Assembly (NCBI RefSeq): GCF_020687165.1
Contig: NZ_JAJEQC010000001.1
Reading direction: 5' to 3' (one strand)
Source: Hominenteromicrobium mulieris
Lineage (GTDB): Bacteria > Bacillota > Clostridia > Oscillospirales > Acutalibacteraceae
DNA length: 64,000 nt
In this document: in pieces, positions 57,246 to 64,000 of the stretch
Layout of the letters: every line of letters begins with the position of its first letter
Position numbering within the stretch: position 1 is the stretch's first letter
Notes under the pieces: model-generated
Databases searched by the model: none
Seen by the model: only the letters and a program-made list of their open reading frames with translations
Told to the model about the DNA's origin: nothing
Translations under genes and position numbers: made by a program

Positions 57246-57268
57246 AATTTCAACAAAATTTCTATTTT

Positions 57269-57297
57269 AGTATATCACACAGAAAAGGAAGGGGCAA
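57269..57297 (-). promoter_or_regulatory. promoter of the RodA-like gene
   Basis: Minus-strand TTGCCC (57292-57297), 17-base spacer, TATACT (57269-57274). Confidence 0.65.
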
Positions 57298-57333
57298 TAT
57301 CCAGATTTTTTCCGTTAAAAAAGCGCGTTCCTC

Positions 57334-57362
57334 TTTACGGAAACGCCTTTTTGCGCTATAAT
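57334..57362 (+). promoter_or_regulatory. promoter of fhs
   Basis: TTTACG (57334-57339), 17-base spacer, TATAAT (57357-57362). The -35 lies in a GCGTTCC/GGAAACGC hairpin with a T-run (57324-57353), which might also act as a terminator or attenuator. Confidence 0.55.
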
Positions 57363-57438
57363 CTATAAGGCATAACGATGTCCGCATGCTGCGGCGTGCG
57401 GCAAAACGGAAAAGAACGGAAATGAAAGGTTGGTTGCA

Positions 57439-59112
57439 ATGCTTACCGATATTGAAATTGCGCAACAGACAAAATTAAGACCGATTGCGGAGATCGCGGA
57501 AGAACTGCATGTATGTCCCGAAGAGCTGGAGCCCTACGGACGCTTTAAAGCAAAGCTGAATGATGACCTGTTCAAAAGACTTGAAAACGAGCCGGACGGC
57601 AAGTTGATCCTTGTTACGGCCATCAACCCGACGCCGGCGGGCGAGGGCAAGACCACCACAACGGCTGGCCTCGGTCAGGCTATGGCGAAGATCGGCAAAA
57701 AGGCCGTCATCGCGCTGCGTGAACCGTCTCTGGGTCCGGTGTTCGGCATTAAGGGCGGCGCTGCGGGCGGCGGCTACGCACAGGTGTTGCCGATGGAGGA
57801 CATCAACCTGCACTTCACGGGTGATATGCACGCCATCACTTCGGCAAATAACCTGCTGTGCGCCATGCTCGATAACCACATGCAGCAGGGCAACGTGCTG
57901 GGCATCGACCAGCGCCGTGTGCTCATCAAGCGCTGCGTCGATATGAACGACCGCGCGCTGCGCAGCATTGTCATCGGCCTTGGCAGTAAGGTGAACGGCA
58001 TCCCGCGCGAGGACGGCTTTATCATCACCGTCGCAAGCGAGGTCATGGCGATTTTGTGTCTTGCAAAGGATTTGAAAGACCTGAAAGAGCGCCTCGGCAA
58101 AATCCTCATTGCATATACGTATGACGGAAAGCCGGTCTATGCGAAGGACATCAAGGCGGATGGCGCTATGACGGCTTTGCTCAAAGATGCCATCAACCCG
58201 AACCTTGTGCAGACGATTGAAGGCACACCGGCCATCATGCACGGCGGTCCGTTTGCAAACATTGCTCACGGCTGCAACTCCGTGCGCGCAACGCGCTTGG
58301 CGCTGAAGCTCGGCGATTACTGCATTACGGAAGCAGGCTTCGGCTCCGACCTCGGTGCGGAGAAGTTCCTCGACATCAAGTGCCGTTTGGCGGGTCTCAA
58401 GCCGAACTGCATCGTCGTTGTCGCGACGGTTCGTGCGCTGAAATACAATGGCGGCGTGCCGAAGGCAGAGCTTGCAAAGGAGAATGTTCCGGCGCTCGAA
58501 AAGGGCATTGAGAACCTGCGCGCACACGTGGAGAACATGCATAAATATAACGTGCCGGTCGTCGTCGCCATCAACCGCTTCGGCACCGATACGGACGCGG
58601 AGCTGAAAGTCATCGACGATTGCTGCAAGTCCCTCGGTGTAGAGTATGCACTCTCCGAAGTGTTCGCAAAGGGCGGCGAAGGCGGCGTGGAGCTTGCAAA
58701 GACCGTCTGCAAAGTCATCGACGAGAATCCTGAAAGCCACTTTGCGCCGATCTATGATCTTGATCTCACAGTGGAGGAGAAGATCCGCACGATCGCGCAG
58801 AAAATCTACGGCGCGGATGATGTGACGTTCACGAATCAGGCGATGAAGTCCCTGAAGGACATCAAGGCGCTCGGCGGCGACGCGCTGCCGGTGTGCATCG
58901 CAAAGACGCAGTATTCGCTTTCTGACGACCCGACGCTGCTCGGCCGTCCGACCGGCTTCAACATTACAATCCGTGACTTGCGCCTCTCGAACGGTGCGGG
59001 CTTCGTGGTTGCGTATGCGGGCGATGTCATGACGATGCCCGGTCTGCCGAAGGTGCCGTCTGCCGAAAAGATCGACGTCGACGGTAACGGCGTGATCCAC
59101 GGCCTGTTCTGA
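57439..59112 (+). CDS. fhs: formate--tetrahydrofolate ligase
   Basis: A 557-residue formyl-THF synthetase. TAINPTPAGEGKTTTTAGLG is the P-loop region, AALREPSLGPVFGIKGGAAG-like sequence (positions 57715-57765) and GLSDDPTLLGRPT-like sequence near the end are the family hallmarks. It activates formate for one-carbon metabolism, either for purine synthesis or as an early step of the acetyl-CoA pathway; none of the other pathway genes is nearby, so no claim of acetogenesis is made. The ATG at 57439 is 9 bases after AAAGG. Its stop overlaps tsaE. Confidence 0.96.
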   Translation: MLTDIEIAQQTKLRPIAEIAEELHVCPEELEPYGRFKAKLNDDLFKRLENEPDGKLILVTAINPTPAGEGKTTTTAGLGQAMAKIGKKAVIALREPSLGPVFGIKGGAAGGGYAQVLPMEDINLHFTGDMHAITSANNLLCAMLDNHMQQGNVLGIDQRRVLIKRCVDMNDRALRSIVIGLGSKVNGIPREDGFIITVASEVMAILCLAKDLKDLKERLGKILIAYTYDGKPVYAKDIKADGAMTALLKDAINPNLVQTIEGTPAIMHGGPFANIAHGCNSVRATRLALKLGDYCITEAGFGSDLGAEKFLDIKCRLAGLKPNCIVVVATVRALKYNGGVPKAELAKENVPALEKGIENLRAHVENMHKYNVPVVVAINRFGTDTDAELKVIDDCCKSLGVEYALSEVFAKGGEGGVELAKTVCKVIDENPESHFAPIYDLDLTVEEKIRTIAQKIYGADDVTFTNQAMKSLKDIKALGGDALPVCIAKTQYSLSDDPTLLGRPTGFNITIRDLRLSNGAGFVVAYAGDVMTMPGLPKVPSAEKIDVDGNGVIHGLF

Positions 59113-59537
59113 TGCAACGGTTTGTTTCTCACTCGGTGCAGGACACCGAAAAAATCGCGGCGAAGCTGGCGGAAAAGCTCAAGGGCGGCGAGGTCATCGC
59201 GTTCACGGGACCGATGGGCATGGGCAAGACGGCGTTTACGCGCGGACTTGTACTGGCGCTTGGCGGCGGGGACGTGGTCTCCAGTCCGACGTTTGCGCTT
59301 GTGAACGAATACGATGCGCGGCTGACGGTGCAGCACTTTGACATGTACCGCGTTTCCGGTTGGGACGATCTCTACTCCACGGGCTTTTTCGATTACCTCG
59401 ATACGGACAACGTGCTCGTCATTGAGTGGAGCGAAAACATCGACGGCGCTTTGCCGGAAAACACGATTTATGTCCACATGGAAAAGGGCGAGACGGAGAC
59501 GGAGCGCATCGTTACCATTGAGGGCATAGACCTGTGA
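59112..59537 (+). CDS. tsaE: tRNA t6A biosynthesis ATPase TsaE
   Basis: A 141-residue P-loop ATPase: GPMGMGKTAFTRGLV is Walker A, VSSPTFALVNEYDA the switch region, and FDMYRV and VLVIEWSENI the family end blocks. TsaE drives the TsaB-TsaD-TsaE complex that transfers threonylcarbamoyl to A37 of tRNAs. The ATG overlaps the fhs TGA by one base. tsaB follows 60 bases later, and the Sua5 domain that makes the substrate is in the fusion gene at 14337. tsaD is not in the window. Confidence 0.94.
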   Translation: MQRFVSHSVQDTEKIAAKLAEKLKGGEVIAFTGPMGMGKTAFTRGLVLALGGGDVVSSPTFALVNEYDARLTVQHFDMYRVSGWDDLYSTGFFDYLDTDNVLVIEWSENIDGALPENTIYVHMEKGETETERIVTIEGIDL

Positions 59538-59597
59538 TAAGTTTCTGATAGAAAGGACGGCTTTTGCGCGGCAAAAAATCGCGCGAAAGCGACAAAT

Positions 59598-60305
59598 ATG
59601 CTGATTTTAGCACTCGATTCCTCTGCGGCGCCGGCCTCGGCCGCGCTTTTGGAGGACGGAAAAATACTCTCTGAATTTTATATCAACACAAAGCAGACGC
59701 ACAGCCAGACGCTGATGCCGATGGTGGAATCTGTTTTGAAGCTCACGAATAAAACGCTTGACGATGTGACCTGCATGGCGGTCTCCGCCGGGCCGGGTTC
59801 GTTCACGGGGGTGCGCATCGGCGTCTCCTGCGTGAAGGGACTTTCCATGACGCGGAACATCTCGTGCGCGGGCGTTTCCACGCTGCGCGCTATGGCGGAG
59901 AACGCACGGCAGCTGACGGGTATCGTCTGTGCTGTGATGGACGCACGCTGCGGGCAGGTGTATAATGCGCTGTTCCGTGCGGAGGACGGTAAGCTCACAC
60001 GTCTTTGTGATGACCGCGCACTGCCCATTGCGGAGCTTTTGGAAGAATGCAAAACGTTTACGGAGAAGATTTATCTTGTCGGCGATGGCGCGGAGCTTTG
60101 CTATAAGACGTTTGCGGCTATCCGTGCAGAGCTTTTGCTGCCGCAGCTTCGTTTTCAGCGTGCCTCCGGCGTTGCCATGGCGGCGCAGGAGATGGTTGAA
60201 AACGGACAGACGGTCACGCCGGACGCTTTGATGCCAATCTACCTGCGTCTGCCGCAGGCGGAGCGTGAACTGAAAGCCAAAAACGCACAGAAAAACAATA
60301 AGTAA
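59598..60305 (+). CDS. tsaB: tRNA t6A biosynthesis protein TsaB
   Basis: A 235-residue ASKHA-fold protein. ILALDSSAAPASAALLEDG, NTKQTHSQTLMPMVESVL and SAGPGSFTGVRIGVSCVKGL are the TsaB hallmarks; the metal His residues of the catalytic paralogue TsaD are absent as expected. TsaB is the scaffold partner of TsaD. RimI, which often follows, is missing here; rpiB follows instead. The start ATG is preceded by a weak site (GAAAGCGAC). Confidence 0.93.
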   Translation: MLILALDSSAAPASAALLEDGKILSEFYINTKQTHSQTLMPMVESVLKLTNKTLDDVTCMAVSAGPGSFTGVRIGVSCVKGLSMTRNISCAGVSTLRAMAENARQLTGIVCAVMDARCGQVYNALFRAEDGKLTRLCDDRALPIAELLEECKTFTEKIYLVGDGAELCYKTFAAIRAELLLPQLRFQRASGVAMAAQEMVENGQTVTPDALMPIYLRLPQAERELKAKNAQKNNK

Positions 60306-60329
60306 TCCATATACGAAGGAGAATAAAGC

Positions 60330-60776
60330 ATGAAGATCGCAGTTGGTTCGGATCACGGCGGATTCGCTCTGAAAGAAGCCGTCAAGAAGCATTTGGAAGC
60401 AAAGGGCATCGAAGTCGAAGATTTCGGCTGCTATTCCACCGAGAGCGTGGACTATGCGGTGTACGGCGCAAAGGTCGCGCACTGCGTGGCAGACGGCAAG
60501 GCTGATTACGGCGTACTTGTTTGCTCCACGGGCATCGGCATTTCCATGGCCGCAAACAAAGTGAAGGGCATCCGCGCGGCACTGTGCAGCGATACCCACG
60601 CAGCGGAAATGACCCGCCGCCACAACAATGCAAACGTTCTGTGTCTCGGCGGCCTTGTCACCGAGGAGAAGACCGCGCTGGAAATCGTGGACACGTTCCT
60701 CAAGTTTGACTTTGAGGGCGGTCGCCACCAGCGCCGTATCGACCAGATCGCAGATATTGAAAACGGACGCCTGTAA
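60330..60776 (+). CDS. rpiB: ribose-5-phosphate isomerase B
   Basis: A 148-residue RpiB. KIAVGSDHGGFALKEAVKKH, GVLVCSTGIGISMAANKVKG (with the catalytic Cys and the anion-hole loop) and SDTHAAEMTRRHNNANVLCL are canonical. It interconverts ribose 5-phosphate and ribulose 5-phosphate, the route to PRPP. Its place 22 bases before upp links ribose phosphate supply to a PRPP-using salvage enzyme. The ATG follows GAAGGAG. Confidence 0.96.
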   Translation: MKIAVGSDHGGFALKEAVKKHLEAKGIEVEDFGCYSTESVDYAVYGAKVAHCVADGKADYGVLVCSTGIGISMAANKVKGIRAALCSDTHAAEMTRRHNNANVLCLGGLVTEEKTALEIVDTFLKFDFEGGRHQRRIDQIADIENGRL

Positions 60777-60798
60777 GGCAGAAATCGGAGAAATCAAT

Positions 60799-61437
60799 AT
60801 GGAAAACAACGAACAGATTTTTATCATGAACCACCCGCTCATTCAGCACAAGCTCTCTTTCCTGCGCGATAAGAACACCGGCACAAAGGAATTCCGCGAG
60901 CTTGTCAGCGAGATCGCAACGCTGATGTGCTACGAAGCTACCCGTGATCTGCCGCTGATGGACGTGCAGACGGAGACCCCGATGTGCACCGCAACGACGA
61001 AGGTCATCGCCGGCAGAAAGCTGGCATTCGTGCCGATTCTTCGCGCCGGTCTCGGCATGGTAGACGGCATGCTGCAGCTCGTTCCGAGCGCAAAGGTCGG
61101 CCATATCGGTCTTTACCGTGACCACGATACCTTGCAGCCGGTCGAATACTACAACAAGCTGCCGTCCGACATTGAAGAGCGTGATGTCATCGTGCTCGAC
61201 CCGATGCTCGCGACCGGCGGTTCCGCAATGGACGCGATCACCATTGTAAAGCGCAGCCGCCCGCGCAGTATCAAGTTCCTGTGCATCATTGCAGCGCCGG
61301 AGGGCCTTAAGGCACTGAGCGAAGCGCACCCGGACGTTCATATTTACTGTGCAGCCGTTGATGAGAAGCTCAACGAACACGGTTACATTCTGCCGGGCCT
61401 CGGCGACGCAGGCGACCGTATCTTCGGCACGATGTAA
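60799..61437 (+). CDS. upp: uracil phosphoribosyltransferase
   Basis: A 212-residue Upp with all canonical loops: FVPILRAGLGMVDGMLQLVP, the PRPP loop VIVLDPMLATGGSAMDA and the uracil loop GYILPGLGDAGDRIFGT. It makes UMP from uracil and PRPP. This is the orthodox copy; the one at 19337 differs in the uracil loop. It follows rpiB in the operon and is closed by a terminator. The ATG follows GGAGAAATCAAT. Confidence 0.96.
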   Translation: MENNEQIFIMNHPLIQHKLSFLRDKNTGTKEFRELVSEIATLMCYEATRDLPLMDVQTETPMCTATTKVIAGRKLAFVPILRAGLGMVDGMLQLVPSAKVGHIGLYRDHDTLQPVEYYNKLPSDIEERDVIVLDPMLATGGSAMDAITIVKRSRPRSIKFLCIIAAPEGLKALSEAHPDVHIYCAAVDEKLNEHGYILPGLGDAGDRIFGTM

Positions 61438-61488
61438 GCTTTCGGAAAAGTTAATTTTATAAGCAAACGCTCATGGCGTGAAAATGAA

Positions 61489-61530
61489 GAAGGAGCCGTA
61501 CCCGAAAGCGGGCGCGGCTCCTTCGATTTT
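61489..61530 (+). terminator. terminator after upp
   Basis: GAAGGAGCCG (61489-61498) pairs with CGGCTCCTTC (61515-61524) over an inner CCCG-AAAG-CGGG hairpin, then GATTTTTA. Confidence 0.85.
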
Positions 61531-61554
61531 TATGTTTTGCGTTTTGCGGGGGGA

Positions 61555-62226
61555 TTACAGCAGACGCGTGTCGTTGATGATAAGCTCGAACGTGAGCCCC
61601 AAAAGATCGGCGGCTTTTCTGCACAGCACCATACGGTCGAGGAAAATCTCGAAATACTCCATGACGGGGCAGATGTCCGTATCAATCGTGATGTTGAAAA
61701 GGCAAAGTTTCTGCTCTTTGTCAATTTTCAGCGAGGCGTTCACGACGGCGTAATTCACGCGGTCGTGAATATCCGTTGCGATAATCGCGTTTTTGCGCAC
61801 GCGGGAACGACGCACGTCGCTTTTATCGGAGAGGATCAGCGCGGCGGAGACGGCGTTTACCGGGAAAGCGGTTTTCTCATCGTGGTGACCGATAGCCGAG
61901 CAGATGATAGCGATTTCTTCCGGCGGCATGTTCATGCGCGTTAAAAGCGTGAACGCCATAATGGCGCCGCTGTGCGCGTGGTCGACGCGGTTGACCGTGT
62001 TGCCGATATCGTGCAGATAACCGGCGATGGCGGCAAGCTCGCAGGTGCGCGTATCGTAATCAAGCGATTCCAGAATGTTCCGCGCGTAGTTGCTGCATCG
62101 CTTGGCGTGCGGGCGGCCGTGCTCCGTGAAGCCCAGTGCGCCAAGGCAGCTGTTGCCCGCCTCCACGTAGACCTTCACTTCGGGATTTTTAAAAATGTCC
62201 TCCGGCATGATATGTGCATATTCCAT
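61555..62226 (-). CDS. HD-domain phosphohydrolase-like protein
   Basis: A 223-residue HD-domain protein. H36/H40 (TEHGRPHAKR), H72-D73 (AGYLHDIGN), H83/H85 (VDHAHSG) and IGHHDE supply the metal ligands of the fold. The C-terminal half (DKEQKLCLFNITIDTDICPV ... ) is specific to this subgroup, which I know only as an uncharacterised clostridial family. Substrate is unknown; nucleotide or nucleotide second-messenger hydrolysis is typical of the superfamily. It lies 24 bases after the dipeptidase gene and is probably co-transcribed with it. Confidence 0.85.
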   Translation of the reverse strand: MEYAHIMPEDIFKNPEVKVYVEAGNSCLGALGFTEHGRPHAKRCSNYARNILESLDYDTRTCELAAIAGYLHDIGNTVNRVDHAHSGAIMAFTLLTRMNMPPEEIAIICSAIGHHDEKTAFPVNAVSAALILSDKSDVRRSRVRKNAIIATDIHDRVNYAVVNASLKIDKEQKLCLFNITIDTDICPVMEYFEIFLDRMVLCRKAADLLGLTFELIINDTRLL

Positions 62227-62250
62227 AACGGTGCGCTCCTGAATTCAAAA

Positions 62251-63618
62251 TCAGTCCGCTGTAAACATGCGGTACATGGCCTCAAGGCAGATTTGTGCGT
62301 GCAGCTTGAACTGCTCCACGTTGATGCACTCGTTTGCCTGGTGTGCGTTCGATTCTTCTTCATCGAACGATGCGCCGAACGCAACGCCTGCGCCGCCCAT
62401 CTGGCGGGCATACGTGCCGCCGCCCATGGAGAAGACGTCGCACTTTTTGCCGGTGACGTCCTCATAAGCGCCGGAAAGCAGGCTGACGAGCGGGCCGTCC
62501 TTCGGCAGGTACAGCGGCGGCTCATCGGAAATGAGCGTGTAGGTGAGGCCTGTGCCCTCCACGGACTTTGCAAGGATCTTGTCAATCTCTGCGCCGGACT
62601 TTGTTGCCGGGTAGCGAATGTCGATATCGAAGCGGCCCTCGCCGTTTTCGATGTTCACAAGGCCGAGGTTGAAGGTCAGCGCACCGCTCGGCTCATCGGA
62701 CATCTTAACGCCGATGTTGGAGCCGTCATACGCAAGGCCGACTTTCTCATCCATGAACGTGAGGAATTCACCGCAGTCTGCGCCGAAAACGTTCACGAGC
62801 AGGTGTGCAAGGTGTGCGGCGGCGTTGATGCCGATCTCCGGGGTAGAAGCGTGCGCGGCCTTGCCGGTTGCGACGATGTGTGCGCCGTTTTCGGTGCGTG
62901 TGATGTCGAACTTCACTTCCGCAGCGTTTGCAGCTTCGACAAGCTTTGCAAATTCGTCGTCATCACAGAGCACGTCGGCCTTTGCCTTATACGGCACGGC
63001 GTTGACAACAGTACCGGCCTTGAAGGAAACGATCTTCTTGCCGACCTTGCCGGTTACGGCAAAGCGGAACAGGCCTTTTTCGCAGTGGCATACGCCGTAG
63101 CAGGCGTCCGGGGTGAAGCCCATGGTGGGCATCTGCTCTTTGGAGAAGTAGTGGCCCATATCCTGCATGCCGATCTCCTCTGCGGAGCCGAGCACGACGC
63201 GCAGCTTGCGTTTGCCGACGACGCCTGCTTCCTTCAGCGCGCGCAGGCAGTGCAGCGCAACAATTGCCGGACCTTTGTTATCGGAAACGCCGCGGCCGAA
63301 TGCCTTGCCGTCGCGTATGACCATGGTGTACGGGTCGCTGTCCCAGCCTTCGCCGGCCGGCACGACGTCAAGGTGCGCCATAACAACGGCGTTTTCTTCG
63401 CCCTCGCCGAGCTCTGCGTGCATTGCATAATAGTCGCTGTTCTTCGTCTTAATGCCGTATCGTTCCGCAATTTCTATCGCCTTATCCACAGCGGTTGCTG
63501 CGTCCTTGCCGAACGGATACGGGCCGTCCTGTGGCTGTGCGACTGAGGGAATGGCGATGATATCGCCGAGGTCTTTCATTATATCGTCCCAGTAATCGAG
63601 AATTTTTTCACCGAACAT
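62251..63618 (-). CDS. PepV-type M20 dipeptidase (Sapep family)
   Basis: A 455-residue M20 metallopeptidase of the PepV/Sapep group. VVMAHLDVVPAGEGWDSDPY supplies the first His and Asp, GRGVSDNKGPAIVAL the bridging Asp, GSAEEIGMQDMGHY the catalytic and metal Glu pair, and the end FSMGGGTYARQMGGAGVAFG the last loop. These enzymes cleave dipeptides with two metals, often manganese, in the cytosol. ATG 63618 is chosen as the ATG nearest a usable distance from GAAAGGA; an ATG four codons upstream abuts that site. It leads the HD-protein operon. Confidence 0.92.
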   Translation of the reverse strand: MFGEKILDYWDDIMKDLGDIIAIPSVAQPQDGPYPFGKDAATAVDKAIEIAERYGIKTKNSDYYAMHAELGEGEENAVVMAHLDVVPAGEGWDSDPYTMVIRDGKAFGRGVSDNKGPAIVALHCLRALKEAGVVGKRKLRVVLGSAEEIGMQDMGHYFSKEQMPTMGFTPDACYGVCHCEKGLFRFAVTGKVGKKIVSFKAGTVVNAVPYKAKADVLCDDDEFAKLVEAANAAEVKFDITRTENGAHIVATGKAAHASTPEIGINAAAHLAHLLVNVFGADCGEFLTFMDEKVGLAYDGSNIGVKMSDEPSGALTFNLGLVNIENGEGRFDIDIRYPATKSGAEIDKILAKSVEGTGLTYTLISDEPPLYLPKDGPLVSLLSGAYEDVTGKKCDVFSMGGGTYARQMGGAGVAFGASFDEEESNAHQANECINVEQFKLHAQICLEAMYRMFTAD

Positions 63619-63653
63619 GATACATTTCATCCTTTCCAAATGAATATACCTCT

Positions 63654-63682
63654 ATCATAATCCATATTTGTGTTAAAATCAA
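63654..63682 (-). promoter_or_regulatory. promoter of the dipeptidase operon
   Basis: Minus-strand TTGATT (63677-63682), 17-base spacer, TATGAT (63654-63659). Confidence 0.65.
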
Positions 63683-63733
63683 TCAAAACTCTGTAATTTT
63701 CCGTAGAGAAATAAAATGAAAGGGGCGGATGGG

Positions 63734-64000
63734 ATGCTGAACGGCATCTGGATGGCGATGATCGTGCTGGCGTTTATCGGTGCGGTGTGCACGGGGAGAT
63801 GGACGGCGCTTTCCGCTGCTGCGGCGGATGGCGCAAGGCAGGCGGTGGAGACGGTGCTTTTGCTGCTCGGCGCGATGTGCCTTTGGACGGGCATCATGCG
63901 TATTGCGGAGGAGGCGGGGCTTACAAACGGGCTTTCCAAAATTCTGTCGCCGGTCATCAAGAGATTGTTTCCGAATTACGGAAAAAATGAAACCGTGCGC
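63734..64000 (+). CDS. spmA: spore maturation protein A, 3' partial
   Basis: The first 89 codons of a nucleoside-recognition (Gate) domain membrane protein. MLNGIWMAMIVLAFIGAVCT, the stretch DGARQAVETVLLLLGAMCLW and GIMRIAEEAGLTNGLSKILS match the start of SpmA, which with SpmB is needed for spore core dehydration. The presence of spmA suggests a spore former or a recent descendant of one. The ATG follows AAAGGGGCGGATGGG. The gene runs off the window. Confidence 0.9.
   Translation, partial: MLNGIWMAMIVLAFIGAVCTGRWTALSAAAADGARQAVETVLLLLGAMCLWTGIMRIAEEAGLTNGLSKILSPVIKRLFPNYGKNETVR

Overview
The window is a 64 kb piece of a low-to-mid GC Firmicute chromosome, most likely a gut-type member of the Clostridia (Oscillospiraceae/Ruminococcaceae-like). 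This is inferred from the mix of genes: a spmA sporulation gene, rpoB-rpoC followed by rpsL-rpsG-fusA-tuf, SAM-I and FMN riboswitches, a PyrR attenuator, DUF1540, DUF1934, DUF951, DUF2325 and DUF3793 proteins, and sigma-A type promoters with strong AGGAGG-like ribosome sites. No genus can be named from the sequence alone. There is no plasmid, phage, insertion sequence or CRISPR array; nearly everything is core chromosome.

Layout. 1-6 kb: the end of a sugar kinase, an RmlD-like reductase, a DUF11 protein, a Na/phosphate symporter, an orphan type IV prepilin and a tRNA-Pro(GGG). 6-18 kb: a class I glutamine-amidotransferase-like hydrolase, a VanY carboxypeptidase, gltX-glnS, birA-bioY, then DUF951, prfA, a Sua5-CoaE fusion, a lytic transglycosylase and an M18 aminopeptidase, several of them overlapping. 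18-23 kb: a pyrimidine salvage cluster (pyrR, upp, uracil permease with a PyrR attenuator) and a VanY-like pseudoenzyme. 23-28 kb: rpmE, yigZ, dnaG-rpoD, an Fe-S type Rrf2 regulator and a lipoprotein. 28-41 kb: rpoB, rpoC, rpsL, rpsG, fusA and tuf, with codon use typical of highly expressed genes.

41-50 kb: ribU behind an FMN riboswitch, metK behind a SAM-I riboswitch, recD2-comF, a divergent MreB-like gene with an AbrB-like partner, and an operon of DUF2325, DUF3793 and flavodoxin behind a consensus promoter with repeated palindromic operators. 50-54 kb: a minus-strand operon ddl-murI-DUF1934-argS. 54-57 kb: a ThuA remnant, a Cys-rich DUF1540 protein, an unassigned PD-(D/E)XK-like protein and a RodA/FtsW-family protein. 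57-64 kb: fhs, tsaE, tsaB, rpiB and a second upp, then a minus-strand dipeptidase/HD-domain pair and the start of spmA.

The genes fall into a few working groups: transcription and translation (rpoBC, rpoD, rpsL/G, fusA, tuf, prfA, rpmE, gltX, glnS, argS); t6A tRNA modification (the Sua5 domain, tsaE, tsaB); cell wall and shape (ddl, murI, RodA, MreB-like, VanY, lytic transglycosylase); uracil salvage (pyrR, two upp copies, permease); and vitamin or cofactor uptake and synthesis (bioY/birA, ribU, coaE domain, metK, fhs). The points most worth a second look are the GTGAAAT-spaced hairpin array upstream of recD2, the palindromic operators of the DUF2325/DUF3793/flavodoxin operon, the nuclease-like orphan at 55 kb, the upp paralogue with a changed uracil loop, and the MreB-like and VanY-like proteins with altered active-site motifs.
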